NCBI GenBank assembly: GCA_049841135.1
Contig: JASGHK010000004.1
Location: 2,914,001 to 2,978,000 of the forward strand
Direction of reading: 5' to 3'
Length of the DNA stretch: 64,000 nucleotides
From: JACRCT01 sp049841135
GTDB taxonomy: Bacteria; Myxococcota; Myxococcia; Myxococcales; UBA5297
Below the pieces are notes generated by a model, which was not told where the DNA came from, ran no database searches, and worked only from the letters and a program-made list of their open reading frames with translations. The position numbers and the translations under genes are program-made. This document shows, in pieces, positions 8,741 through 16,046 of the stretch (positions are counted from its first letter, which is position 1; each line of letters starts with the position of its first letter).

Positions 8741-10240
8741 CTAGTTCCACCGCCGCCACTCCGCCTCGTAGTACTGGACCAGCGCCTGGTTGTTGAGGCG
8801 GTTCACCTCCACCGGCAGCGGGCCCATGTCCTTGCCCAGCGAGAACAGCGTGGGCAGCGACTCCTCGGTCAACCACGACAGATCCTGCACCGATAGCTTC
8901 GACGGCACGTCGAACGCGCTCGCCCGCGCCAACACGTAGCCCCACTCTCCGAACGAGGGCACGAAGGCGTGGTACGGCCGCGCCGCGAACCCGGCGTCCT
9001 CGATGGTCCGAACCACGCACCAGAAGGAGCGCCGCGCCATCAGCGGCGAGGTGCTCTGCACGGCGATCGGCGCCTGGGCCGTGAGGTGCCGGCGCAGCAT
9101 CTTGTAGAACCGGGTGGTGTAGAGCTTTCCCAGCGCGAAGTTGTTGGGGTCCGGGAAGTCCACGATGGCCGCGTCGAACTGGCCGTGGTCGCGCTGGACC
9201 CAGAGGTAGGCGTCCTCGTTGAAGACCTTCACCTTCGGCGAACGCAGCGAGTCCTTGTTGGCCGCGGCGAGCAGCGGGTTCTCGCGCGAGACCCGCACCA
9301 TCTCCTCGTCCAGGTCGACCAGGACGATCTCCTCGACGCTCGGGTACTTAAGCAGCTCGCGCGCCGCCAGCCCGTCACCGCCGCCCAGCACCAGCACCCG
9401 CCTCGCGTTCGGGGCCAGCGACATCGCCGGGTGCACCAGCGCCTCGTGGTAGCGGTACTCGTCCGCGGAGGAGAACTGCAGGTTGCCGTTCAAGAAGAGC
9501 TGGAAGCTGCCGCGGCCACGGGTGACGACGATGCGCTGGTACGGCGTCTGCCGCGCGAAGACGATCTCGTCGGCGTACAGCCCGTCCTCGGCCAGCAGGG
9601 TCAGCCGGTCGGAGGCGACGAACGCCACCAGCAGCGCGCCGATCACCCCGAGGGCCTGCACGCGCAGCGGTCGCGGCCGGGGGATGGCCGGCGCGAGCAC
9701 GACGCTCGCCGCCAGCGCCGAGGCGGCGTTGAGCAGCCCGAAGGCGATGCCGGTGCGCGCCATCCCCAGCCGCGGGAGCAGCAGCATCGGGAACGCCAGG
9801 GAGCCCAGGAGCGCCCCGACGTAGTCGAAGGTCAGCACCCGCGCCACCAGCTCCTTGAACTCGTAGCGCTCCTTGAGCACCCGCAAGAGCAGCGGGATCT
9901 CCAGGCCGACCAGCACGCCGGTCACGGCGATGGTTGCGTAGAGCACCGGCCGGAAGTAGTTGACCAGGTGCGCGAAGGCCAGGAAGAGCAGCGGCGCCGA
10001 GAGCCCACCGACCAGCGAGGCGAGCAGCATCGCCTCCACGAACCGCCGCGCCGGGGCGCGCTCCACGTGCCCCGACAGCCACGCGCCCAGCCCCATCGCC
10101 GACAGGTACGTGCCGATGAGGGTCGAGAACTGGAGGATGGAGTCGCCGAGCAGGTAGCTCGCCAGGCTGCCGGCGAGCAGCTCGTAGACCAGCCCACAGG
10201 TGGAGACGAGCAGCGCAGTCGCCAGCAGCAGTGGCGCCAT
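8741..10240 (-). CDS. Membrane-embedded spermidine-synthase-like aminopropyltransferase
   Basis: The product is 499 residues. Residues 1-215 hold several hydrophobic helices (for example LLLATALLVSTCGLVYELL). The C-terminal half is a spermidine/spermine synthase fold: QRIVVTRG strand, Q/FSSADEYRYHEALVHPAM, the nucleotide loop VLVLGGGDGLAARELLK at about 281-297, VLVDLDEEMV, and DFPDPNNFALGKLYT near 360, where the acidic catalytic residue is expected. Such proteins transfer an aminopropyl group from decarboxylated AdoMet. No AdoMet decarboxylase gene is in the window. It is translated just after the DUF350 gene, seven bases away, in an apparent operon running from the DUF4178 gene to the FAD oxidoreductase. 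Confidence 0.9.
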   Translation of the reverse strand: MAPLLLATALLVSTCGLVYELLAGSLASYLLGDSILQFSTLIGTYLSAMGLGAWLSGHVERAPARRFVEAMLLASLVGGLSAPLLFLAFAHLVNYFRPVLYATIAVTGVLVGLEIPLLLRVLKERYEFKELVARVLTFDYVGALLGSLAFPMLLLPRLGMARTGIAFGLLNAASALAASVVLAPAIPRPRPLRVQALGVIGALLVAFVASDRLTLLAEDGLYADEIVFARQTPYQRIVVTRGRGSFQLFLNGNLQFSSADEYRYHEALVHPAMSLAPNARRVLVLGGGDGLAARELLKYPSVEEIVLVDLDEEMVRVSRENPLLAAANKDSLRSPKVKVFNEDAYLWVQRDHGQFDAAIVDFPDPNNFALGKLYTTRFYKMLRRHLTAQAPIAVQSTSPLMARRSFWCVVRTIEDAGFAARPYHAFVPSFGEWGYVLARASAFDVPSKLSVQDLSWLTEESLPTLFSLGKDMGPLPVEVNRLNNQALVQYYEAEWRRWN

Positions 10241-10246
10241 TCCGCC

Positions 10247-10459
10247 TCAGTGCACCGCGGCGGCGATGATGATCGACAGGCCCAGGAACACGCAGCCGAG
10301 CATGATGCCCAGCGCGGTGTTCTGGTCCTCCTCGATCTCCTTGCGCACCGAGAACGGCGCCACCTTGACGATGACGAGGAAGACCAGGGCGAAGACGACC
10401 ACGCCGATGAGGGCGAAGATCAGCGATTGCGCCGCGTTGGTGAGAATCGTTTCGGCCAT
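10247..10459 (-). CDS. DUF350 two-helix membrane protein (YjfL-like)
   Basis: The product is 70 residues, starting at an ATG that overlaps the previous stop (TGATG). It has two hydrophobic helices, about 12-33 and 49-68, separated by a charged loop (SVRKEIEEDQNTALG). The E-D-N-T-A-G loop followed by the G-rich second helix is the DUF350 signature; E. coli YjfL carries more than one such unit. In E. coli yjfL sits with a PspA-like gene and a glutathionylspermidine-synthase-like gene, so linkage to polyamine-type enzymes recurs here. Inner membrane; biochemical role unknown. Confidence 0.85.
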   Translation of the reverse strand: MAETILTNAAQSLIFALIGVVVFALVFLVIVKVAPFSVRKEIEEDQNTALGIMLGCVFLGLSIIIAAAVH

Positions 10460-10638
10460 CACTTTCCTCCGTGGAATCCGGTGTGCCAGAAGTGGTAGCT
10501 GCGGTTGCCGCCGGGCGCCTGGCGCACGCCGGTGGGGGCGGGGCGCTTCTCGGACGTGCCGAAGTCCCAGCCCAGCAGCCCGGCCGAGGCGTAGCCGCCC
10601 AGCGCGGCGATGACGAAGAGCTTGTAGAGCAGCCTCAT
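10459..10638 (-). CDS. 59-aa protein with N-terminal membrane helix, DUF350/DUF4178 cluster
   Basis: A small frame starting at the ATG at 10638 with GAGGAG upstream and ending in TGA that overlaps the DUF350 start by one base. The N-terminal helix (LLYKLFVIAALGGYASAGLL) is followed by a Pro/Arg-rich segment ending in aromatic/His-rich YHFWHTGFHGGK. Coding is supported by the ribosome site, tight overlap and GC3. It is probably a small inner-membrane or periplasm-facing partner of the neighbouring membrane proteins. No known name. Confidence 0.75.
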   Translation of the reverse strand: MRLLYKLFVIAALGGYASAGLLGWDFGTSEKRPAPTGVRQAPGGNRSYHFWHTGFHGGK

Positions 10639-10734
10639 CGCGTCTCCTCCTCGCGGGCGTCGATCTGTCCTGCCCCATCTTCATTGGATGGAGGTGGAGA
10701 GCCCTGTGGTTGCGGGCGTCCCGCCCGCCTCGGC

Positions 10735-12768
10735 TCAGTCATCGTCGTCCCCTCCCCCGCCACCACCGCCGCCGACGTTGCTCTCCTCCCAGCGCGCGCG
10801 CTCGAACGCGCCGCGCCGCCAGAAGGCGAAGACGGGGAGCACCAGGATGAGCCCCAGCGCCAGGAAGAAGTGCAGGGCGCGCGCGACGCCGTGCGTGAGC
10901 TTGAGGTGGACGCTCGGCGGCTTCTTGTTCGGCTCCCAGATGCTCTCGACGCGCAGCACGTACTCGCCGGGCTCCACCGCGGAGAGGAAGGTCGAGTCGC
11001 TGCGGCTGCCCTCGCTCCAGCTCTCGCCGCCGTCGATGCCGTGGTAGTAGCTCGTCTCCAGCGCGAACTCCTCGACCTCGCCGGTGGTCTGGTTCACCAG
11101 CGCCGCCGCCACCCCGCCCCAGGTGTTGTCGACGCTGGTCTCGAGCTCGGCCTCCAGGTTGCGGTGGGCCTGCTCGATGCGGAACGGCGCGCTGATGCGG
11201 ACGGTGCCGTTCTCGGGGTGCGCCGGGTCGGTGGCGATGTCCTGGCCGGGCTGGACCTCCTCGCCGTCCTTGGGCGCCGCCGGCGGCGGAGCGCTGGCTG
11301 GCGCCGCAGCCACCACCGGCTGGTAGGTCTCGTCGAAGACCACCTTGCTGGTGCGGGTGGAGAGCAGAATGAAGATGAAGAACACCCCGGCGAGCCCCGC
11401 GAGCACCCACCACTTCATGCCGGAGAGGTGCTCCTCCCAGGGGTTGGGCTGCATCATCCCCACGCCCTGCGGCGGGCGCAGCGCCTTGGCCAGCTTGAAG
11501 GCCGCGGCGACTTCGGTGCTCGTCAGATAGACCGCGTGCGACCAGTTGACCTCGTCCGCGCCCTGCTCCTCGGAGAGCGCCTCGGGCGCGTTGACGTAGT
11601 CGACGGCGTGGACCTTCTCGCCCAGCGCCACCGCCCAGTAGAACTCGCCGACGACGCCGGTGACGTCGGCGTCGACCTCGGAGAAGGTGCGGTAGAGCTT
11701 GCCCTTCCACACCGGCCCGCGCAGGCCCTCGACCACCTCGCCGGCGGGCACGGGCTCGACGAAGGACCAGTGGCCCATCGAGTTGACCAGGAAGCGGAAG
11801 TTCGCGGTCTTCTCGTCGTAGAGGAGGTACTCCTCCCAGAAGTAGTCGATGCCCTCGACCGTGCAGCGCCGCTCCATCCAGCCGACGGCGAGCCACACGA
11901 CGCCGGCGAACGTTCCCTTGGAGCCCAGCGGGATCTCGCAGGAGCGCTTCTTGTGCTGGGCCAGGTGCTGGAGCGTCCCGCTGGTCGTGTCGAGCAGCGA
12001 GCCGCACCACTGGCAGGCCACCCGCATCGTCTGGTCGGGGACCTTGAGCTCGATGGGGCCGTTGCACTTGGGGCACTTGAGGCCCTTGGCGCCGATCTTC
12101 TCGTGCTTGGGCGGCGTCTGGAGCTTGCTGGCGTCGAGGCCCAGCTCGGCGAACGGCACCTCGCGGCCGACATAGACGTCCGCCTCGTCGCCCTCGACGC
12201 CGTAGTCCAGCGTCGCGAAGCCGCCCTTGTCGCCGGTCAGGTCGGCGGTGCGGACGTTCTGGCCGTCGATGGGGATGCGCTCGGGCAGCTCACCGGAGGC
12301 GGCGACGTACTGCGCGCGCTTGAGGTCGCTGGCGACGTAGCGGCCCAGCTCGCCCAGCGGCACGGCCTTGCCCGGCCGCAAGGCGGACCAGGGCGGGACC
12401 GCGCGATCGGGCACCGGGAAGGAGAGGTAGTAGCGGCCCTGGGCCTCGGCGAGCCAACCCCACTTGCCGTTGTCGAAGGCGACGTACCACTCGTCCCAGA
12501 CGCCCTGCGCCCACTTGAGCTGGGTGCGGCCGACGATGCGGAAGCCGACGCCCTTGAGCTTGCCTTGCAGGCCCAACGTCAGCTTGGCGCCGGTGGGGGC
12601 GAGGTCGGCGACCTTGCCGAACGTCTCCAGCCCCTGGTCGCCGCGGGCGACGACGGTGTGGCAGCTGTCGCAGACCTTCAGCCGCGAGGTGCCGACCTGG
12701 AAGAACATCGGCGCGCCACAGCCGGGGCATTTCACTTCCTTGGCATTGAAGGCGACGTTGGCGTCCAT
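10735..12768 (-). CDS. Double DUF4178 protein with two zinc ribbons and C-terminal membrane helices
   Basis: The product is 677 residues. A CPGC...CDSC zinc ribbon at 14-37 precedes a first DUF4178 module (KGVGFRIVGRTQLKWAQG, then WDEWYVAFDNGKWGWLAEAQG). A second ribbon, CPKC...CQWC, at about 228-256 precedes a second module containing GVVWLAVGWMERRCTVEG and FWEEYLLYDEKTANFRFLV. Further C-terminal are a helix WWVLAGLAGVFFIFILLS, a beta-rich extracytoplasmic segment, another helix near 645 and a Gly8-Asp4 tail. It heads the minus-strand operon leading to DUF350, aminopropyltransferase-like and FAD genes. DUF4178 has no firm biochemical function; the context suggests a membrane-stress or polyamine-linked system. 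Confidence 0.88.
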   Translation of the reverse strand: MDANVAFNAKEVKCPGCGAPMFFQVGTSRLKVCDSCHTVVARGDQGLETFGKVADLAPTGAKLTLGLQGKLKGVGFRIVGRTQLKWAQGVWDEWYVAFDNGKWGWLAEAQGRYYLSFPVPDRAVPPWSALRPGKAVPLGELGRYVASDLKRAQYVAASGELPERIPIDGQNVRTADLTGDKGGFATLDYGVEGDEADVYVGREVPFAELGLDASKLQTPPKHEKIGAKGLKCPKCNGPIELKVPDQTMRVACQWCGSLLDTTSGTLQHLAQHKKRSCEIPLGSKGTFAGVVWLAVGWMERRCTVEGIDYFWEEYLLYDEKTANFRFLVNSMGHWSFVEPVPAGEVVEGLRGPVWKGKLYRTFSEVDADVTGVVGEFYWAVALGEKVHAVDYVNAPEALSEEQGADEVNWSHAVYLTSTEVAAAFKLAKALRPPQGVGMMQPNPWEEHLSGMKWWVLAGLAGVFFIFILLSTRTSKVVFDETYQPVVAAAPASAPPPAAPKDGEEVQPGQDIATDPAHPENGTVRISAPFRIEQAHRNLEAELETSVDNTWGGVAAALVNQTTGEVEEFALETSYYHGIDGGESWSEGSRSDSTFLSAVEPGEYVLRVESIWEPNKKPPSVHLKLTHGVARALHFFLALGLILVLPVFAFWRRGAFERARWEESNVGGGGGGGGDDDD

Positions 12769-13004
12769 GGCCTGGTGGCCTCCGGCGCGGGGGTGACGGG
12801 GTCGGCGTCGAAGTGTCGGCAGATTAGCAGAGTCGAGAGTGCTCGGCGCGAGGAGCTGCCGGCCTCCGCGCCGGGTCGTGTCGGACGGGCGGGCGGACTC
12901 CGACCCGAGGCGCGCTTGCTCCTGCCGACCCGCGAGTGGTCCAATCGCCAGCCTCCGACCGGCGTGGAAGCCGGCCGCTACCCCCCACTCACGCGGAGAT
13001 GACC

Positions 13005-13499
13005 ATGGGCTTCCTGGACAAGATCAAGACGTTCGTCGGCGAGCACGGCTGCAAGGTCGAGATCACCAGCCTCGAGCGGCAGGATCCGGCCGCGATGAGC
13101 TTCCCGGTGCACGACTCGGTGCTCAAGGGCAACTTCAAGGTCACCGCCAGCAAGCCCTGCACCGTCCTGGCCCACAAGGTCGAGGTCTGCGTGATGAAGA
13201 AGCATGCGGACGGCCGCGAGGAGGTCGTGGTGCTCGGCGAGGACAGCCACGACGAGAAGAACCAGGTCATCGGACTCGACTACCAGTGGCCGTACGAGAT
13301 GAAGCCGGGCGACGTGAAGGAGGACGGCTTCTGCGTGGTGAACCTGGATCTGACCGGCGCGCTGCGGCGGCTGGGCTTCGACAACCCGAGCTCCGCGGTC
13401 ACCGCGTCGAACCTGACCTGGTACGTGAAGGTCCTGGCGGACGTGAAGGGCACGCCGATGGACGCGGACGCGAAGCAGACGTTCACGGTCGTCGCGTAA
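13005..13499 (+). CDS. Arrestin-fold / Spo0M-like protein
   Basis: The product is 164 residues. The ATG at 13005 is preferred (GGAG six bases upstream) over an in-frame ATG at 12999. It opens with MGFLDKIKTF, followed by beta strands: VLKGNFKVTASKPC with a Cys-Val-Leu-Ala strand, then GLDYQWPYEMKPGDVKEDGF, and finally TWYVKVLADVKGTPMDADAK. The last segment resembles the closing strands of arrestin-like sporulation-control proteins (Spo0M family). There is no signal peptide. It is divergent from the DUF4178 gene across 236 bp in which no further gene is seen; conserved neighbourhood would suggest a shared pathway. Family call is by pattern, moderate confidence. Confidence 0.65.
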   Translation: MGFLDKIKTFVGEHGCKVEITSLERQDPAAMSFPVHDSVLKGNFKVTASKPCTVLAHKVEVCVMKKHADGREEVVVLGEDSHDEKNQVIGLDYQWPYEMKPGDVKEDGFCVVNLDLTGALRRLGFDNPSSAVTASNLTWYVKVLADVKGTPMDADAKQTFTVVA

Positions 13500-13532
13500 G
13501 AACGCGCCGAACCGACGGCGGAGCCGGCATCG

Positions 13533-13573
13533 ACCGCAGCGCGCATCCGGGCGCTGCGGTTCTTCGTTTGTTC
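13533..13573. terminator. Intrinsic terminator, possibly bidirectional
   Basis: Perfect 10-bp arms ACCGCAGCGC (13533-13542) and GCGCTGCGGT (13551-13560) with an 8-nt loop, followed by the T-rich tail TTCTTCGTTTGTT. It lies between two convergent genes ending at 13499 and 13575. Confidence 0.8.
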
Positions 13574-13574
13574 G

Positions 13575-13847
13575 CTACGGCTGCGGCTCGAACGGCTTCT
13601 GCACGTCCTTGCGCAGCATCCGCCACCCCAGCAGCGAAGCGCCGATCACCGCCAGCATCGCCAGCGCCGTCCCCCAACCCGGCCGGTTCGGCGCGCAGAT
13701 GGCCTCGACCGCCGACCTCCCGGCGACGTGCTCGTCCACGGCTCCACCGCCCAGACAGAGCTGGTACGGGATGGAGGCGATGAACAGGACGGACGCCAGG
13801 CACAGGACCGTGCCGAACGCCCAGGCGATGTTTCCCTTCCATCCCAT
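13575..13847 (-). CDS. Small two-helix membrane protein, unknown
   Basis: The product is 90 residues with GGAGG seven bases before the ATG. A hydrophobic helix at about 8-31 (AWAFGTVLCLASVLFIASI) and another at about 59-74 (GTALAMLAVIGASLLGW) flank a loop with two cysteines. The C-terminus is charged and Pro-rich. It is divergent from the lipoprotein gene at 13960. No family recognised. Confidence 0.65.
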   Translation of the reverse strand: MGWKGNIAWAFGTVLCLASVLFIASIPYQLCLGGGAVDEHVAGRSAVEAICAPNRPGWGTALAMLAVIGASLLGWRMLRKDVQKPFEPQP

Positions 13848-13959
13848 CAGCGACCTCCGGCGCGCACTCTAGTCGGGACCGCGATTTCGCGTTGGGAGTT
13901 GTGCGCCTGCACCGTGGGGCTATGGTGGGCGCGCAGCCATCACGTGAGGGAGGGAGCCG

Positions 13960-15090
13960 ATGCATCTCCAGAGTCGCCGTCGTCGAGCGTTCGCCTGGGC
14001 AGGCTTCCTGGTGGTTCTAGTCGTCTTGCCCGCTTGCGCCTCCTGGTCCGTGCGGCCCCCGGAGTCGCTCTCCGCCGAGGGCTTGCCCATGGTCGGCTGG
14101 TCTGGAACGGACGCTTGGGGACTTCCCGTGCGGACGGCCAACAAGCTCGCGCTCAAGCGCATGCTCGCCGAGCGCAGCTTCGCCGAGCTGACCCGCGTCC
14201 TTGCAGCCTTCCAGCAGGTCTCCGAGACCGACTGCAGCCGCGAGCTGCTCGCCCTGGACGCCTTCGAGGCTTTCCAGTCGGCCGATCCTTCGCTGACGCC
14301 GCTCCTGGACGATTGGGTGAAGGAGGCGCCCGACTCCTACATCCCTCTCGTCGCGCGGGCGCACCACTGGTCCGCGCTGGCCCGTGAACGCCGCGGCTCG
14401 AAGTGGGCCTCCGAGACGACCCGCGCGCAGTGGAAGGGCATGCGGGATGCCGACGTCGTCGTGGCCACGGACCTGAAGCGCTCGCTCGAGCTTCACCGCA
14501 CGGCGGCGGCCTACCGAGCGCTCATCGGCCTCGAGACGCGGGATCCTTCCGCGGCGCGCGTCGAGGTCGAAGCGGGGTTGCAGCTCTGCCCGGCGAGCCT
14601 CCAGCTCCACGCCAAGATCATGGGCTCGCTGACCCCGCGCTGGGGCGGCAGCTACGAGGCGATGCTGGCCTTCGCCGGCAAGGCCCCGGTCGAGCGCAAC
14701 CCCAAGCTCGTCGTCCTGCCCGGCTTCGTCGATCTCGACCTCGCCAGCGTGGCCCGCAGCGAAGGCAGGCCGAAGGCGGCGCTCCGCCACGCCGAGAAAG
14801 CCCTGCAGGCCGGACCGTACTGGGAGTTCCTGCTCGACAAGGCGAAGTCCCTGCTCGACCTCCGCCGCAACGAGGAGGCGCTGGAGGCCATCGAGGCGGC
14901 CATCGAGCAGCGGCCGCAGAAGGCCCGTGCGCACGCGCTTCGTGCCATCGCTTTGTGCCGCCTCGGCGAGCCGGACCACGCTCAATCGGCGCTCGCCTAC
15001 GGGCAGGCGATTGACCCCTACGACCCGTCTCTCCGCGGCGTGCGCTGCGGGCGCTCGGGCGGATCGGACCTGCGGCCGGAGTCGTGGTGA
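13960..15090 (+). CDS. TPR-type lipoprotein (DUF4034-like)
   Basis: The product is 376 residues, with GAGGGAGGGAG before the ATG. A basic N-terminus and hydrophobic helix end in LPAC, a good lipobox at about residue 27. The mature protein is all-helical: a segment beginning ALKRMLAERSFAELTRVLA resembles DUF4034, and the C-terminal third contains tetratricopeptide-like helices (ALRHAEKALQAGPYWEFL and EEALEAIEAAIEQRPQKARA). TPR lipoproteins usually act as docking scaffolds on the periplasmic side of a membrane. No enzyme motif is seen. It converges on the ZIP gene, 19 bp away. Confidence 0.72.
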   Translation: MHLQSRRRRAFAWAGFLVVLVVLPACASWSVRPPESLSAEGLPMVGWSGTDAWGLPVRTANKLALKRMLAERSFAELTRVLAAFQQVSETDCSRELLALDAFEAFQSADPSLTPLLDDWVKEAPDSYIPLVARAHHWSALARERRGSKWASETTRAQWKGMRDADVVVATDLKRSLELHRTAAAYRALIGLETRDPSAARVEVEAGLQLCPASLQLHAKIMGSLTPRWGGSYEAMLAFAGKAPVERNPKLVVLPGFVDLDLASVARSEGRPKAALRHAEKALQAGPYWEFLLDKAKSLLDLRRNEEALEAIEAAIEQRPQKARAHALRAIALCRLGEPDHAQSALAYGQAIDPYDPSLRGVRCGRSGGSDLRPESW

Positions 15091-15109
15091 TGGTCGAACC
15101 GGCTCTCGT

Positions 15110-15916
15110 TCAGCCGAGCGCCGCGCCGAGGACGACCATGCCCAAGAACCCGCCGAGCAGGCCGAAGGTCGCCGACTGCTCGAAGCCGTTGCGGTGCGTC
15201 TCGGGGATGATCTCGTGGCTGATGACGAAGAGCATCGCGCCGGCGGCGAAGCCCAGGCCCCACGGCAGCAGCGAGGCGGCCAGCGCCACCGCGGTCGCGC
15301 CGACCAGGCCGCCCACGGTCTCCACGAAGCCGGTGGCGAAGGAGACGAGCACCGAGAAGCGCGCGGAGTAGCCGGCGGCGAGCAGGCCCAGCGCCACCAC
15401 CAGGCCCTCGGGGATGTTCTGCAGGAAGATGGCCGTGGTCAGCTCGACGCCGTTGGCCACGTTCCCGCCGCCGAAGCCCACGCCCACCGAGAGGCCCTCC
15501 GGGAAGTTGTGGATGGTGATGGCCATCACGAAGAGCCAGGTGCGGCGGATCCTGTGGTGGGTGTGCGGGCCCTGGACGCCCAGGAAGAAGTGCTCGTGCG
15601 GCGTGAAGCGGTTGACGAGCAGGACCGTGCCGGCGCCCAGCAGCGCGCTCGCCGAGACGACCAGCGCACCGCGAACCGGGCCGCCGAACTGCGCCGTCGC
15701 CGCCTCGGTTCCAGGGACGAAGAGCGAGAAGACCGTCGCGTTGAGCATGATGCCCGCGGCGATGCTCTGCAGGACGTCCTGCGCCTTCTGCGAGACGCCG
15801 CGCATTCCCAGCACCGGGAGCGCCCCGACGCCGGTGCCCGCGCTCGCCGCGATGCTGGCGAGCAGGCCCAGGGTCAGCGTGGAGAAGCCGGACAGGTAGG
15901 TCTGGAGGGCGCTCAC
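15110..15916 (-). CDS. ZIP-family divalent metal transporter
   Basis: The product is 268 residues with about eight hydrophobic helices. Diagnostic metal-site motifs are present: HNFPEG in helix IV, QNIPEG in helix V and HEIIPE later. A histidine-containing loop (PHTHHR) lies before helix IV. This arrangement is that of ZupT/ZIP proteins, which import zinc, iron or other divalent cations across the inner membrane. The start is a GTG at 15916 with AGGAAG somewhat distant (about 12 bases), so the exact start is uncertain. It stands alone on its strand. No metal-responsive site was identified upstream. Confidence 0.9.
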   Translation of the reverse strand: MSALQTYLSGFSTLTLGLLASIAASAGTGVGALPVLGMRGVSQKAQDVLQSIAAGIMLNATVFSLFVPGTEAATAQFGGPVRGALVVSASALLGAGTVLLVNRFTPHEHFFLGVQGPHTHHRIRRTWLFVMAITIHNFPEGLSVGVGFGGGNVANGVELTTAIFLQNIPEGLVVALGLLAAGYSARFSVLVSFATGFVETVGGLVGATAVALAASLLPWGLGFAAGAMLFVISHEIIPETHRNGFEQSATFGLLGGFLGMVVLGAALG

Positions 15917-16046
15917 GGTCGGTCACTTCCTAACAACGATGCGACGCCATCGACACCCCGAGCTCGTCGAGGGGCCAGTGCTCGTTCCTTGAACTCCGCG
16001 TCCAGGTGCTCCGGCCGAACCGACCGGAGCACCTTCCCGCTCACTC

